Positions 17,931 through 27,084 of a stretch of 64,000 bases of DNA are shown here, one piece after another; the stretch's first letter is position 1; each line of letters begins with the position of its first letter. The translations under genes and the position numbers were made by a program. This stretch comes from JANXQG01 sp963804375 (GTDB lineage Bacteria > Planctomycetota > Planctomycetia > Pirellulales > Thermoguttaceae): contig CAWDQE010000011.1 of assembly GCA_963804375.1 (NCBI GenBank), positions 62,001-126,000 of the forward strand, read 5' to 3'. The notes beneath the pieces were generated by a model. It searched no databases. It was not told where the DNA came from and worked only from the letters and a program-made list of their open reading frames with translations.

Positions 17931-20558
17931 ATGACCACGTGCCGTCCAACTCCCGTTCAGCGATCCCGACTTCTGAGGCATCTTTCCGCAGGGACCCTTG
18001 CCCTCCTGACGTGGGCGGCCCTTCCCTGCTCGTCCGCCCCCGGCAGCGATCCGCTTTCCACGCAGGCCGTCGGCCCGGCCAATGGTGGAATGATCGTGCC
18101 TACCGGCCAACTCGTCCGCCCTGCAGGCGAGACCCATGCATTTTTCGGCCGGCCGACGGACATCGCGCTGTCGCCGTCAGGCCTTCAGGTTTTCGCTAAG
18201 CTGACCGGCGAATTGATGATCGTCGATGCAAAAACCTGGAAGGTCGTGCTGGACCTGCCCTATCCAGTCAAGGAACAAGGCTCGATGCACGGTCTGGCGG
18301 TGAGCAAGGATGGCAAGCGGGTCTTCGTGACCGGATCGACGAAGTATCTTCTGGAAGCCCGCTGCAATGCACACGGTGGTTGGAATTGGCAGCGGCCCAT
18401 CGCGCTGGCAAAGGGCACGGTTCACGCTACGGGAATTGCCCTCAGCGGCGACGAACGGACGGCTTTCGTTTGCGCCTCGATTACGAACTGCCTGACGGTC
18501 GTCGATCTGGAGTCCGGCAAGATCCGGGCCACGGTTCCCACCGGCGTCTGCCCCTGGGGCGTCGTTTTGAGCCCCGACCGCCGCACCGCATACATCTCGA
18601 ACTTCGGCGGCCGGCATCCTCGCAAAGGCGAACATGCCGAGCCTTCGGCCGGCACACCCGTGGCGGTCGATGATCGCTCGATCTCGATCAGCGGCACGAT
18701 CACACGGGTCGATCTCGAAGGCTTGAAGGCCACGGGCGAGCTGGACGTCGGCCTTCACCCGTCGGACCTGGAACTCTCGGCCGACGGCAGGCGACTGTTC
18801 GTGGCGAATTCCAACTCGGACAGCGTCTCGGTGATCGACACGGCTGCCTGGAAGGTGCAAGAGACGATCAACGTACGGCCAGACGACAAGCTCCCCTTCG
18901 GCGCCATCAGCAATGCCCTGGCCCTGAGCCCTGATGGCCGCACGCTGCTGGTCGCCAACGGCGGCAACAATGCCGTGGCGGTCGTCGCGCTGGCAATGAC
19001 TGCGGACCAGCCGAGCAAAGTCCGCGGATTCATTCCCACCGGCTGGTTCCCCGGCGGCGTCTGCACCGACGGCAAGCAGATCTGTATTGCCAACGTCAAA
19101 GGAGAAGGTTCGCATACAGCCAAGGAGCAGCAGAAGGCGTGGAACAGCCGTGCCGTTCGCGGCAGCATCAGCCGCGTGGAAATGCCCGACGATGCGACCT
19201 TGGCCCGCTACACCGCGCAGGTCGTGACCGATGCCCGCATTCCGCAGACATTGCGGGCCTTGGAAGCGGCCCACAACGGCGGGCCGGCCGTGCCGGTGCC
19301 GGGTCAGCCGGGCGAGCGGTCGCTGATTGAGCACGTCGTTTACGTGCTCAAGGAGAACCGCACCTACGACCAGGTTTTCGGCGACCTGCCGCGGGGCAAC
19401 AACGATCCCAAGCTCTGCACGTTCGGCCGCAGGATCACGCCCAACCATCACGCCCTGGCCGAGGAGTTCGTGCTCCTGGACAACTACTATTGCAACGGCA
19501 TCATCTCGACCGACGGCCATCAATGGGCCATGCAGGGCGCGATCAGCGATTACAGGGAAAAGATGTTCGGCGGCCACACCCGCAGCTACGACTTCGGCAC
19601 CGACGTCCTGCCCTTTGCCAACTGCAATTTCCTCTGGGATAGCGTCCTGCTGGCCGGCCGCTCCTTCCGCAACTATGGCGAGTGCGAGTTTCCCAGCGTG
19701 GTGCAACGGGCGAATTGGTTCGACGTCTACAAGGACTTCGTGGAACAGAAGGGCAAGATCACGTTCCGCCATTCGATTACGATGGAGACCTTGAAGAAAT
19801 ATACCTGCCCGACTTATCCCGGCTGGAACCTGGGCATCCCCGACGCCTTGCGGCTGGACGCCTTCTTGACCGAGTTCCGCCAATACGAGAAGTCCGGCCA
19901 GTGGCAGAACTTCATCATCGTTTACCTGCCGCAGGACCACACCGCCGGGACCAAGCAAGATGTTCCAACTCCTCGGGCCTGCGTGGCCGACAATGACCAG
20001 GCCGTGGGCCGGCTGGTGGAGGCCATTTCCCATAGCCGCTTCTGGCCGAAGACCGTCATCTTCGTCAACGAGGACGATCCCCAGGCCGGCTGGGACCACG
20101 TCGACGGGCATCGCTCCATCTGCCTGGTGATCAGCCCTTACGCGAAGCGGCGGGCCGTGGTCAGCCAGTTCTACAATCAGTGTTCGGTGCTGCATACGAT
20201 CGAGCGGATCCTCGATCTGCCCACCACGTCGCAACGGGTTGCGCAGTCGCCGCTGATGACGGCATGCTTCGCGGAGAAGCCCGACCTGGCGCCTTATCAG
20301 GCCCGGCCGGCCGAGATACCGATCAACGAGCGGAATGCCGCGATCGACGCCCTTCATGGCAAGGCCCGGCAGTTGGCCGAGGCGAGCGAGCGGATGGATT
20401 TTCGCGAGCCCGACCTCATCGACGACGATGCCATGAACCGCATTCTCTGGCATTCGTGCATGGGCATCGACGCGGCCTATCCGGCCGAGTTCGCCGGCGC
20501 CCACGGCAAGGGGCTGAAGCAGTTAGGATTGAAGCTCGACGCAGTGGAAAGGGACTAA
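17931..20558 (+). CDS. YncE-like beta-propeller fused to alkaline-phosphatase-superfamily phosphoesterase
   Basis: 875 aa. A signal peptide-like N-terminus (RHLSAGTLALLTWAALPCSS) is followed by YVTN/YncE-type propeller repeats (ALSPDGRTLLVANGG, ELSADGRRLFVANS) to about residue 420. The second half is a phosphoesterase domain: the metal-site entry VVYVLKENRTYDQVFGD, then FVNEDDPQAGWDHVDGH and CLVISPYAK. Bifunctional YncE/alkaline-phosphatase proteins of this length are known exported enzymes, and the second domain is related to acid phosphatase/phospholipase C. It probably acts in the periplasm; the substrate is unknown. Monocistronic, followed by two hairpins that may end transcription. Confidence 0.85.
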   Translation: MTTCRPTPVQRSRLLRHLSAGTLALLTWAALPCSSAPGSDPLSTQAVGPANGGMIVPTGQLVRPAGETHAFFGRPTDIALSPSGLQVFAKLTGELMIVDAKTWKVVLDLPYPVKEQGSMHGLAVSKDGKRVFVTGSTKYLLEARCNAHGGWNWQRPIALAKGTVHATGIALSGDERTAFVCASITNCLTVVDLESGKIRATVPTGVCPWGVVLSPDRRTAYISNFGGRHPRKGEHAEPSAGTPVAVDDRSISISGTITRVDLEGLKATGELDVGLHPSDLELSADGRRLFVANSNSDSVSVIDTAAWKVQETINVRPDDKLPFGAISNALALSPDGRTLLVANGGNNAVAVVALAMTADQPSKVRGFIPTGWFPGGVCTDGKQICIANVKGEGSHTAKEQQKAWNSRAVRGSISRVEMPDDATLARYTAQVVTDARIPQTLRALEAAHNGGPAVPVPGQPGERSLIEHVVYVLKENRTYDQVFGDLPRGNNDPKLCTFGRRITPNHHALAEEFVLLDNYYCNGIISTDGHQWAMQGAISDYREKMFGGHTRSYDFGTDVLPFANCNFLWDSVLLAGRSFRNYGECEFPSVVQRANWFDVYKDFVEQKGKITFRHSITMETLKKYTCPTYPGWNLGIPDALRLDAFLTEFRQYEKSGQWQNFIIVYLPQDHTAGTKQDVPTPRACVADNDQAVGRLVEAISHSRFWPKTVIFVNEDDPQAGWDHVDGHRSICLVISPYAKRRAVVSQFYNQCSVLHTIERILDLPTTSQRVAQSPLMTACFAEKPDLAPYQARPAEIPINERNAAIDALHGKARQLAEASERMDFREPDLIDDDAMNRILWHSCMGIDAAYPAEFAGAHGKGLKQLGLKLDAVERD

Positions 20559-20578
20559 GGAACGGTGAATCAATAACT

Positions 20579-20634
20579 GTACTCATCACGCTCCGCCGTG
20601 ATGGTAAGACATCACGGCGGAGCGTGATGAGTAC
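20579..20634. repeat. 25-bp perfect inverted repeat (6-nt loop)
   Basis: Arms 20579-20603 and 20610-20634 are perfectly complementary (GTACTCATCACGCTCCGCCG...), with loop GTAAGA. Outside them GAATCAAT (20567-20574) is mirrored by ATTGATTC (20654-20661). It sits just after the propeller-phosphoesterase stop. It could act as a terminator hairpin, but there is no U-run, and it looks more like a REP-type mobile palindrome. Confidence 0.8.
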
Positions 20635-20675
20635 GTTGCAGAAACCGACACTCATTGATTCGCCGGCCCTAAGAT

Positions 20676-20755
20676 GTAGGGTGGGCCGAGTTCTACGAGT
20701 CCCACCATTTTCGGCTTTTTTGTTGGTGGGACTCGTAGAACTCGGCCCACCCTAC
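20676..20755. repeat. 32-bp perfect inverted repeat with T-rich loop
   Basis: Arms 20676-20707 and 20724-20755 are perfectly complementary (GTAGGGTGGGCCGAGTTCTA... / ...TAGAACTCGGCCCACCCTAC), with a 16-nt loop of mainly T. It lies between convergent genes (propeller-phosphoesterase and FG-GAP protein), so it may terminate from both sides. Palindromes starting GTAGGGTGGG are the kind of dispersed element common in planctomycete genomes (general knowledge, not searched). Confidence 0.8.
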
Positions 20756-20832
20756 GGAACTCATTCCACGTCGGTCCACGCTTGCTCAATTACAATTTCG
20801 TGGGCGGCCAGTGGCTAGCTCAGGCGGGGACG

Positions 20833-22047
20833 CTATTTCCCCAGGTTCTCGTAGAGCTTCACATTCCCCGTGGATGCGCCGATGCAGACGATGTCCGGCT
20901 TGCCGTCACCGGTAAAGTCCGCGATCGCGCAGTCGGCGCCGGCCATGCCCCCGTCGTCCAACACGGTCTTGCGCCAGTGCCGGCCGGTCGCATCCGTTGC
21001 CTGATAGATCGAGAGCTTGCAGCCTTTGCCGCGGAAGCCGGCCACGATCTCGTCGCGGCCGTCGCCGTTCAGGTCGCCCACGGCCAAAGCGTGACCGTCG
21101 ACCATCCCCTCTTCAATCACGACACGGCTCCACTTTTCCCCGTCGGGCAGATAGACGACGACCTGGTTCCCATGCCACGGCTCAATCGCGGCCAGGAAAC
21201 GCCTGTTGCCGAGGTGGCCAAGGCGGACCTCGCCGCTGCCGCACCTGGGGCACGGCGATGGGTTGCCCTTGGCAATCTGCGTGCCGACCCATTGGCCGCC
21301 GGTCCACTGGAAACGGTGCAACCCCAGGTAACATGCCGTCAGCAACTGCTGGCGCGGCCCGCCATCCCAACTGACCGGGCAGATTGCGTGCAGCAGCCCC
21401 TGCGTCTGGTTGGTAAGTACTTCCCGTTTCCACTGGCCGGGTCGGTACACGTAAATCGGCGCCGGATCGTCAAAGCCGGGTAGATACCGTCGCCCGACCA
21501 CCGGCGCCACCAGGAGCAGCTTCTTCCCGCTGCCGTCCGGGTCGATCCAGCGCACGCGGTGCGCCGTCGGCACGCGATCAATCTCTCGTGCCGTCCACGG
21601 CTGGCGCACGTCCTTGCCGGCATGGAAAATCGCGATGTTGCCGACGCTTCTCTCGGGGGCCGGCTCGAAGCGGTATGCCAAAACCACCTCGGGAACGCCA
21701 TCGCCGTCAACGTCCCAGCAGCCGGCATTTATCGGCCGCGGCACATCGGTAGCCAAAACGTGCCGCTTCCATATCGGGTGCTGATTCTCGAACCACGCGA
21801 GCTGCGTTGCAGCCTCATCGACGGCGATCAGGTCTTTCTTGCCGTCGCCGTTGAGGTCTGCAACGACAAGCTGATAGCCGAACTTCAACTCTTTGGTGAT
21901 GACGTGCTCGCGGAATCGCGGCAAGTCTTGGCCGTAAAGGCTGAGGCAGGCCCACAGCCACACATGAGAGGCTAAAGCCAGCCTTCGCGCAAGGCGCACC
22001 CGGAAAAAGGAGGCGAGGCCGACTTTTTCAGAGAAGGAGGGGTTCAT
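20833..22047 (-). CDS. Exported FG-GAP/VCBS repeat protein
   Basis: About 404 aa from the ATG at 22047 (MNPSFSEK); a start at 22068 is possible. The N-terminal region has a hydrophobic export segment (ASHVWLWACLSLYGQ). At least four FG-GAP/VCBS repeats carry calcium-binding loops: DLNGDGKKD, DVDGDGVPE, DLNGDGRDE, DFTGDGKPD. These build an integrin-alpha-like seven-bladed propeller outside the cytoplasm. No enzymatic motif is visible, so a binding or scaffold role is likely. Family clear, function unknown. Confidence 0.82.
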   Translation of the reverse strand: MNPSFSEKVGLASFFRVRLARRLALASHVWLWACLSLYGQDLPRFREHVITKELKFGYQLVVADLNGDGKKDLIAVDEAATQLAWFENQHPIWKRHVLATDVPRPINAGCWDVDGDGVPEVVLAYRFEPAPERSVGNIAIFHAGKDVRQPWTAREIDRVPTAHRVRWIDPDGSGKKLLLVAPVVGRRYLPGFDDPAPIYVYRPGQWKREVLTNQTQGLLHAICPVSWDGGPRQQLLTACYLGLHRFQWTGGQWVGTQIAKGNPSPCPRCGSGEVRLGHLGNRRFLAAIEPWHGNQVVVYLPDGEKWSRVVIEEGMVDGHALAVGDLNGDGRDEIVAGFRGKGCKLSIYQATDATGRHWRKTVLDDGGMAGADCAIADFTGDGKPDIVCIGASTGNVKLYENLGK

Positions 22048-22497
22048 AGCCGATGTCCTTTGGGGCAAGGCAGAGCCGGCAGCCCCTTCGTACGGAAGCG
22101 GCTGGGCGGTTCCAGCAGGATGCCTAGATCATAGCTCGTGGCCATCCCGTTTGACAAGGATTGCCCGCCAATGCGCTGTACGGTCTGCCCGTGCGCAGCA
22201 TTGGGGACCAGCGACGGCGCTGGGCGCGTCGGGGCGGTGGACATGGCTGACAGGCGCTGCGGTTGAGGATAGAATAGCGGTTGGGAGCCGGCCTAAAGCT
22301 CAAGATCGACGTGGTTATGGGCGTGCCCTGCGGAGTTCCACCTGCGGCGGGCAAGGTGGAGACTCGACGAAAAGACGCTGGCGGGGGGCGAGAAGGTGCT
22401 GGCCACGACCACCGAGTGGGTTGGCACGACGACCCAGACGTTCGTCATCGATGTTTAGTAAGGTTCGATGTTCAGTAATCTTCAAGGAGTTATGACG
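22048..22497. other. Intergenic region with possible gene remnant
   Basis: About 450 nt between divergent genes. One plus frame stays open for about 55 codons and ends TTTQTFVIDV-stop at about 22458, without a start codon. It may be the tail of a decayed gene or chance in GC-rich DNA. An AAGGAG ribosome-binding site lies just before the esterase start at 22498. Nothing else seen. Confidence 0.35.
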
Positions 22498-23931
22498 ATG
22501 CCAAGAAATATGCTGCGGCAAGCATTCGCTGTATCCCTCATTCTGACGGGCTTTGCCGCAGCCGCATCAGCCGAAGTGAAACTGGCCGGTATATTCGGCG
22601 ACCACATGGTCCTGCAGCGCGAGATGAGCACGCCCGTGTGGGGAACGGCCGAGCCGGGCGAAAAGATCGACATCGTGCTCGGACCGTACCGAACCGAAGC
22701 AACCGCCGATGCCGGCGGCTGTTGGACCGCCCGGCTTAGTCCCATGAGGGCCGGCGGTCCGTTCGCCATGACCGTGACCGGCAAGAACACCGTCACGCTC
22801 AAGGACGTGCTGGTAGGCGAAGTATGGTTCTGCTCGGGCCAGTCGAACCTGGGAAACCTCCCTTCCGTCACCAATGCGGCCCAGGAACAGGCAGCGGCGA
22901 AGTACCCGAATATGCGCGCGCTGGCGATCCAAGGTATCGTTGCCGACCAACCGCAGGGCAACGTCAAGGGAACGTGGGTTACCTGCACGCCCAACGATGC
23001 CTGGCAGTTTTCGGCAGTCGGATATTTTTTCGCGCGGGACCTCCACAAAGCCCTCAACGTCCCGATTGGCATAATTACCACCGGGCAGGGCGCGGGAATT
23101 CGTGCGTTCATGTCCAAAGAAGCACTCGACTCCGACCTGGACCTCCAGCCGCTGCTGAAGAATTGGGGGACGCCGCGGCCCGACGATCCCCAGCGCGCCA
23201 GCGGGGCCTATAACGGCAAGATTGCGCCGCTGATGCCCTACGGAATCCGCGGCGTTGCCTGGTATCAAGGCGAAGGTGACGTCGGCCTGGGATACACGTA
23301 TCGCAAGGCCCTGCCGACGATGATCAACGCCTGGCGGACAAGATGGGGCGAGGGCGACTTTCCCTTTCTGATCGTGCAGTTGGCCAACTATGGGCAGCCG
23401 AGAACGCAGCCGGGCGAGAGCCGATGGGCGGAGGTGCGCGAGGCGCAATTCCTCACGGCGAGGAAGATCCCCCATGCGGCCCTAGCCGTAACCATCGACA
23501 TCGGCGAGGCCAACGACATTCATCCCCGGAACAAGCAAGACGTCGGCAAACGTCTCGCCCTGGCGGCCCGCGCTCTGGTCTATGGCGAGAAGATCGTGTA
23601 TTCAGGCCCAATCTACGATTCCATGACCGTCGAAGGCAGTCGTGTCCGCCTCCGCTTCAAGCATGTCGGCGGCGGGTTAGTGGCCAAGGGCCAGGGCAAG
23701 CTGGCTGGCTTCGCCGTCGCGGGCCCTGACAAGAAGTTCGTTTGGGCCGATGCCCGGATTGACGGCGACAACGTGCTGGTCTCCAGCGGCGAGGTCCCTC
23801 AACCAGTTGCCGTCCGCTATGCCTGGGCGGATAATCCGGAAGGCTGTAATCTGTACAATAAGGAGGCGTTGCCTGCCTCGCCCTTTCGCACCGACGACTG
23901 GCCGGTCCTGAGTTCGCCACGCGCCAAGTAA
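22498..23931 (+). CDS. Sialate O-acetylesterase family (SGNH hydrolase), exported
   Basis: 477 aa from ATG 22498, chosen because AAGGAG lies 8 nt upstream; ATG 22492 is too close. A signal peptide (ILTGFAAAASA) is followed by a beta-sandwich and the SASA esterase domain. Nucleophile Ser116 lies in CSGQSN, WYQGEGD matches the family's oxyanion block, and DIHPRNKQDVGKRLALAA supplies the Asp/His pair. These enzymes remove acetyl groups from sialic acids or polysaccharides in the periplasm. The beta-helix protein follows 57 nt downstream on the same strand, so a joint role in glycan use is plausible. Confidence 0.86.
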   Translation: MPRNMLRQAFAVSLILTGFAAAASAEVKLAGIFGDHMVLQREMSTPVWGTAEPGEKIDIVLGPYRTEATADAGGCWTARLSPMRAGGPFAMTVTGKNTVTLKDVLVGEVWFCSGQSNLGNLPSVTNAAQEQAAAKYPNMRALAIQGIVADQPQGNVKGTWVTCTPNDAWQFSAVGYFFARDLHKALNVPIGIITTGQGAGIRAFMSKEALDSDLDLQPLLKNWGTPRPDDPQRASGAYNGKIAPLMPYGIRGVAWYQGEGDVGLGYTYRKALPTMINAWRTRWGEGDFPFLIVQLANYGQPRTQPGESRWAEVREAQFLTARKIPHAALAVTIDIGEANDIHPRNKQDVGKRLALAARALVYGEKIVYSGPIYDSMTVEGSRVRLRFKHVGGGLVAKGQGKLAGFAVAGPDKKFVWADARIDGDNVLVSSGEVPQPVAVRYAWADNPEGCNLYNKEALPASPFRTDDWPVLSSPRAK

Positions 23932-23988
23932 CCGGTCCGAAATGACAACCAAACGCCCACCCGAGGGCTAACCCCAGGAGAAACTACC

Positions 23989-25494
23989 ATGCGATCCGTG
24001 CGGAATCTTTCCTTCTTTCTGTCGTGCTTCAGCGGTTTCTGGTTGGCTCTGGGTCCAACCCTGCAAGGGGCAACGCGGACGGCAGCCAGCCTCTCGGCGG
24101 CGGATGTCCAGGCCGCGATCGATGCGGCCGCCGACGGCGACACCGTGGAGCTTCCGGCGGGGACTGCCACCTGGACAGCGTGCGTCAAGGTGTCCGGCAA
24201 GTACATTACCGTCGCGGGCGCAGGGACCGACAAGACGACCATCATTGGCGGCATCTTTCCCGCCAAGTCAACCCTCCGCGTTTTCGAGATCGGTACGAAG
24301 AAGGGCGGCCTGACGCGGCTCTGCAATCTCACGATCGACGGCGGGACCGGTCCGCGAGACGGCGATAACAAAGGGATGTTGCAGGTCGGCGGCGACTCCA
24401 CCACCTGGCGCATCGATCATCTCCGCATCCGTGCCACGCGGACCTGCGCCATGCATATTCATGCATCCGGCGGCGTCATCGACCACAATACGTTCGAACT
24501 GGTGGGCTGGATCTTCGGGATCTACGGATTCAACGGCGGCCTGCCCTACGGCGATGCCGCCTGGGCCGACGCCACCGACCTGGGAAGAGGCGACAGGGCA
24601 TTCTTCATCGAAGACAATCTGTTCACGGCCGTCGGCGCAACACCCGACGTCGCCGGTTGCTCGGTCGCGCTGGACGGCTGGGCGGGCCAACGAGTCGTCG
24701 TCCGCCACAACACCTTCAAGAATGCCTGTCTGGCGAACCACGGCACCGAGTCGAGCGGCCGCCTCCGCGGCGCCCGCAGCTTCGAGATCTACGAAAACAC
24801 CATAGTCTATACCGTGCAGCCAATTGGCTCGGCCGCCATGACTTTCCGTTCCGGCACGGGCGTGATCTTCAACAATACGGTGACCGGCCGTTTCGAGGCG
24901 GGGATGAAGGTCGACAATTACCGCGATTGGGAACGCTTCCGACCCTTTGGCATCGCCGCCGGCGAAAGCCCGTTCGACAAGAACGACGTCGATCGAACGG
25001 GCAAGCCGATCGTCTATGATTCCGGCACATGCACCGGCGCCGGCAAGGACGTGCGGGTGCTGGTCTGCGCCGGAAAGAAATGGACGGCCAATCAATGGCG
25101 GGGCTACTCGGTACATAATACCCGCATGCACAAGAGCAGCATTATCCTCTCCAATACCGCCGACACGATCACCGCGCGCTTTGAAAGCTCGTACGGCGGA
25201 CCGAACATCTCCTGGAACGCCGGAGACGGCTTCAAGATTCTGCGGTGCCTGGTCGCCCTGGATCAGATGGGCAGGGGAAAAGGGACCCTCATCTCGGGCG
25301 ATACGCCCCAACCGGCGGCCTGGCCGAACGAAGAGGCGGATCCCGCCTACATCTGGAACAATACGCTTAACGGCAAACCGGCAACCATGACCTCCAGTTC
25401 GCCGCACGTTCGCGAAGGCGTTGACTTTTTCAATGGCCGTGCCAAGCCCAGCTACGCTCCCTACACGTATCCGCATCCGCTGGTCACCCAGTAG
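23989..25494 (+). CDS. Exported right-handed beta-helix protein (pectate-lyase fold)
   Basis: 501 aa with a signal peptide (SFFLSCFSGFWLALG) and ribosome-binding site AGGAGA just upstream. The AIDAAADGDTVELPAGT segment is the usual entry of pectin-lyase-fold proteins, followed by helix rungs rich in N/D (HNTFELVGW, ENTIVYTVQP, FNNTVTGRF). It resembles carbohydrate-lyase or surface-binding parallel beta-helices, but no catalytic triad can be assigned. Same strand and 57 nt after the sialate esterase, probably one operon for extracellular glycan degradation. Confidence 0.8.
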   Translation: MRSVRNLSFFLSCFSGFWLALGPTLQGATRTAASLSAADVQAAIDAAADGDTVELPAGTATWTACVKVSGKYITVAGAGTDKTTIIGGIFPAKSTLRVFEIGTKKGGLTRLCNLTIDGGTGPRDGDNKGMLQVGGDSTTWRIDHLRIRATRTCAMHIHASGGVIDHNTFELVGWIFGIYGFNGGLPYGDAAWADATDLGRGDRAFFIEDNLFTAVGATPDVAGCSVALDGWAGQRVVVRHNTFKNACLANHGTESSGRLRGARSFEIYENTIVYTVQPIGSAAMTFRSGTGVIFNNTVTGRFEAGMKVDNYRDWERFRPFGIAAGESPFDKNDVDRTGKPIVYDSGTCTGAGKDVRVLVCAGKKWTANQWRGYSVHNTRMHKSSIILSNTADTITARFESSYGGPNISWNAGDGFKILRCLVALDQMGRGKGTLISGDTPQPAAWPNEEADPAYIWNNTLNGKPATMTSSSPHVREGVDFFNGRAKPSYAPYTYPHPLVTQ

Positions 25495-25690
25495 CACCGA
25501 TGCCTGGTCAACGTCCTGTACCGCGATTCGGTTCCACCAATGCCGGCGAGCACGCGAGCGTCGGTTTTTCGTGATGGTCCGAGAAGGACTTGCGGGATAC
25601 CACGTCGGCGGGGAGCATCTCCCACAACCTAACGGCACTGTCACGAGTTTGAATTGGCGGGCCGGGGAGGTCAAGCTGATCATGATTATT

Positions 25691-25833
25691 CAAACTGTAA
25701 ACGTCCCCGCCGACCCTGTGTCGGTGGAACGATGATTGATCAGCTAAAACTGCGAAGGGAGTTGTGAGGCGGCGTTCTAGCTGGCCAATCATCGCTCTAC
25801 CGGGGCCAGCCCGGTAGTGGCGTTTACAGTTTG
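25691..25833. repeat. MITE-like element, copy A
   Basis: 143 nt with terminal inverted repeats CAAACTGTAAACG (25691-25703) and its mirror CGTTTACAGTTTG (25821-25833). Each arm continues into a small hairpin (CCGCCGACCCTGTGTCGGTGG in the left, ACTACCGGG...CCCGGTAG in the right) and then CGATGATTG and an AGCTA box. The whole can fold as a cruciform. A longer relative lies at 52537-52754. No ORF inside. Confidence 0.8.
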
Positions 25834-25838
25834 AGTTA

Positions 25839-26132
25839 TTACCCGATCGTCTTGCTCCGCGAGCGCCGCCGCGAAGGCTTGTGGGCGCTCCATTCTTTGG
25901 TCAGGGTTTCAAAAACCTCGGGCGTTTCGTAGCGGATGACGTTCTTGCCTTCGGGGATGGGGCCGATCAGCCCGCGAAAAACAGGCAGGCCGCGGAGGCT
26001 GAGGTCGGTGCTGCAGTCATCGACGCCGACCTGCGAATGACGCTTGAGGAGGGCTTCGGCCGTATCGTAATCGCGGATACGAATTTCGCCGTCGGCGCCC
26101 CGCGTAACGACGCGAAAAGTGCCTTTGTTCAT
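25839..26132 (-). CDS. Small hypothetical protein
   Basis: 97 aa from the ATG at 26132 (MNKGTFRVVTRGADGEI); the longer reading from 26162 has no better support. The sequence is hydrophilic with a strongly basic C-terminus (SRRRSRSKTIG). I recognise no domain; the tail could contact nucleic acid. Coding is supported by an ordered amino-acid composition and an open frame that stops right at the MITE-like element. It stands alone between that element and tRNA-Ser. Confidence 0.55.
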   Translation of the reverse strand: MNKGTFRVVTRGADGEIRIRDYDTAEALLKRHSQVGVDDCSTDLSLRGLPVFRGLIGPIPEGKNVIRYETPEVFETLTKEWSAHKPSRRRSRSKTIG

Positions 26133-26413
26133 CGTGCTTGTCCTTCGTTGGTGCCCATCCATTGGCGGTTTGTGTCATCCGATATAAGGCAACTATCGGC
26201 ATCGTCTCTAGTCGCTGCAAAAACAAACTCGCTGGCGCGCCATAGGGAAATCAATCGCAAGAACCGCTAGATTATGCACCGGAGCCAGAACGGAATTGTT
26301 CGGCATCATCGGCTTAGGAGGCAGTTTTGGAATTTGAGCCAACTTCCTCGCTCGAATAAGGGGGGAACCTTGTCACGGGCGAGAATGTCCTATAAATTAG
26401 AAGACGTAGCCGG

Positions 26414-26495
26414 AGGGTAAGCGAACGGCTAGCGGTCTGACTCGAAATCAGATGCCCCGCAAGGGGTTGTGGGTTCGAATCCCATGCCCTCCGCT
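26414..26495 (+). tRNA. tRNA-Ser(CGA)
   Basis: The acceptor stem GGAGGGT (26414-26420) pairs with GCCCTCC (26488-26494), with discriminator G. The anticodon stem TCTGA/TCAGA encloses loop CTCGAAA with anticodon CGA (26445-26447), reading UCG serine codons. A class II variable arm (CCCC GCAA GGGG) and a T-arm GTGGG TTCGAAT CCCAT are present. CCA is not encoded. A T-run after position 26496 may terminate it. Confidence 0.93.
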
Positions 26496-26764
26496 TTTAA
26501 AGCCTTGCATAGCAAGTAGTTACGCTAGGGTTTTTCGGACGTAGGAGCGATATCCAGTTGCGTACAATCGCGTCCGCCGGCAGTTCATGCCCCCTTGCAC
26601 GGTTCTCGCCGTCGAGCCGTCAGAATCGACTCTAGCGACGCCACGACCACGGGCCGGATTTCGCCAGCCCAGCAAGTTCAGCACTCCCGTAACGATCAGC
26701 ACGATCGCAAGTCGCGATTCCTTGACTCTTTCTAGTTTCAGAACTACGTTTGCATAGGGGCATC

Positions 26765-26932
26765 ATGCGCGGTTTTGCGGTGAGGGCTAACGTGCCATTA
26801 CTTGCTAAAAGACGGCGTCGTTTCTTACTTTCGGAAGACGGTGCTACCGCCTTTGAATACGCCCTGATTTCAGCACTGCTCTCCGCTTTTGGCTTTGTGG
26901 TGTATCGCATGTTGCGAAATGGCCTATTCTGA
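26765..26932 (+). CDS. Flp/Fap-family type IVb pilin
   Basis: 55 aa from the ATG at 26765 (MRGFAVR); an in-frame ATG at 26750 also exists. The centre EDGATAFEYALISALLSAFG is the Flp prepilin signature, in which the peptidase cuts before the E-Y containing hydrophobic helix. The basic leader LAKRRRRF precedes it. Such pilins form thin adhesive Tad pili; no tad assembly genes are in the window. The nearby FHA-EAL and PilZ proteins would fit surface-attachment control. Confidence 0.75.
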   Translation: MRGFAVRANVPLLAKRRRRFLLSEDGATAFEYALISALLSAFGFVVYRMLRNGLF

Positions 26933-26970
26933 CAACCTTGGCCACACAATTCCAACAGGAGGTTGGCGCG

Positions 26971-27084
26971 ATGACACAAACGCAAGCGATCAAATCGGCT
27001 GAAGGACGCGTATTACGGTGGCTAAGTTCGCGGACACTCCTCTGGGCTCGTCAGAAATCACGGGGTGGGGCCGGGCGGCCATAG
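26971..27084 (+). CDS. Possible 37-aa ORF with strong Shine-Dalgarno
   Basis: ATG at 26971 preceded by a perfect AGGAGG with 8-nt spacing. The frame (MTQTQAIKSAEGRVLRWLSS...) stops at 27084 and overlaps the end of the opposite-strand FHA-EAL gene by 34 nt. It lies 38 nt after the pilin gene on the same strand, so it could be a second cistron. No family recognised; the product is short and Arg-rich, so this is a candidate only. Confidence 0.3.
   Translation: MTQTQAIKSAEGRVLRWLSSRTLLWARQKSRGGAGRP

Noticed and set aside
18177..20504. 775-codon open frame on the minus strand
   Set aside because: It is the antisense of the propeller-phosphoesterase gene; the product has no domain and the plus-strand gene has signal peptide and motifs.
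24268..25683. 471-codon minus-strand frame
   Set aside because: Antisense of the beta-helix gene, kept open by GC-rich codon bias; no recognisable domain.
26414..26764. tRNA-Ser as integration site of a mobile island
   Set aside because: No integrase and no repeat of the tRNA 3' end was found in the window.
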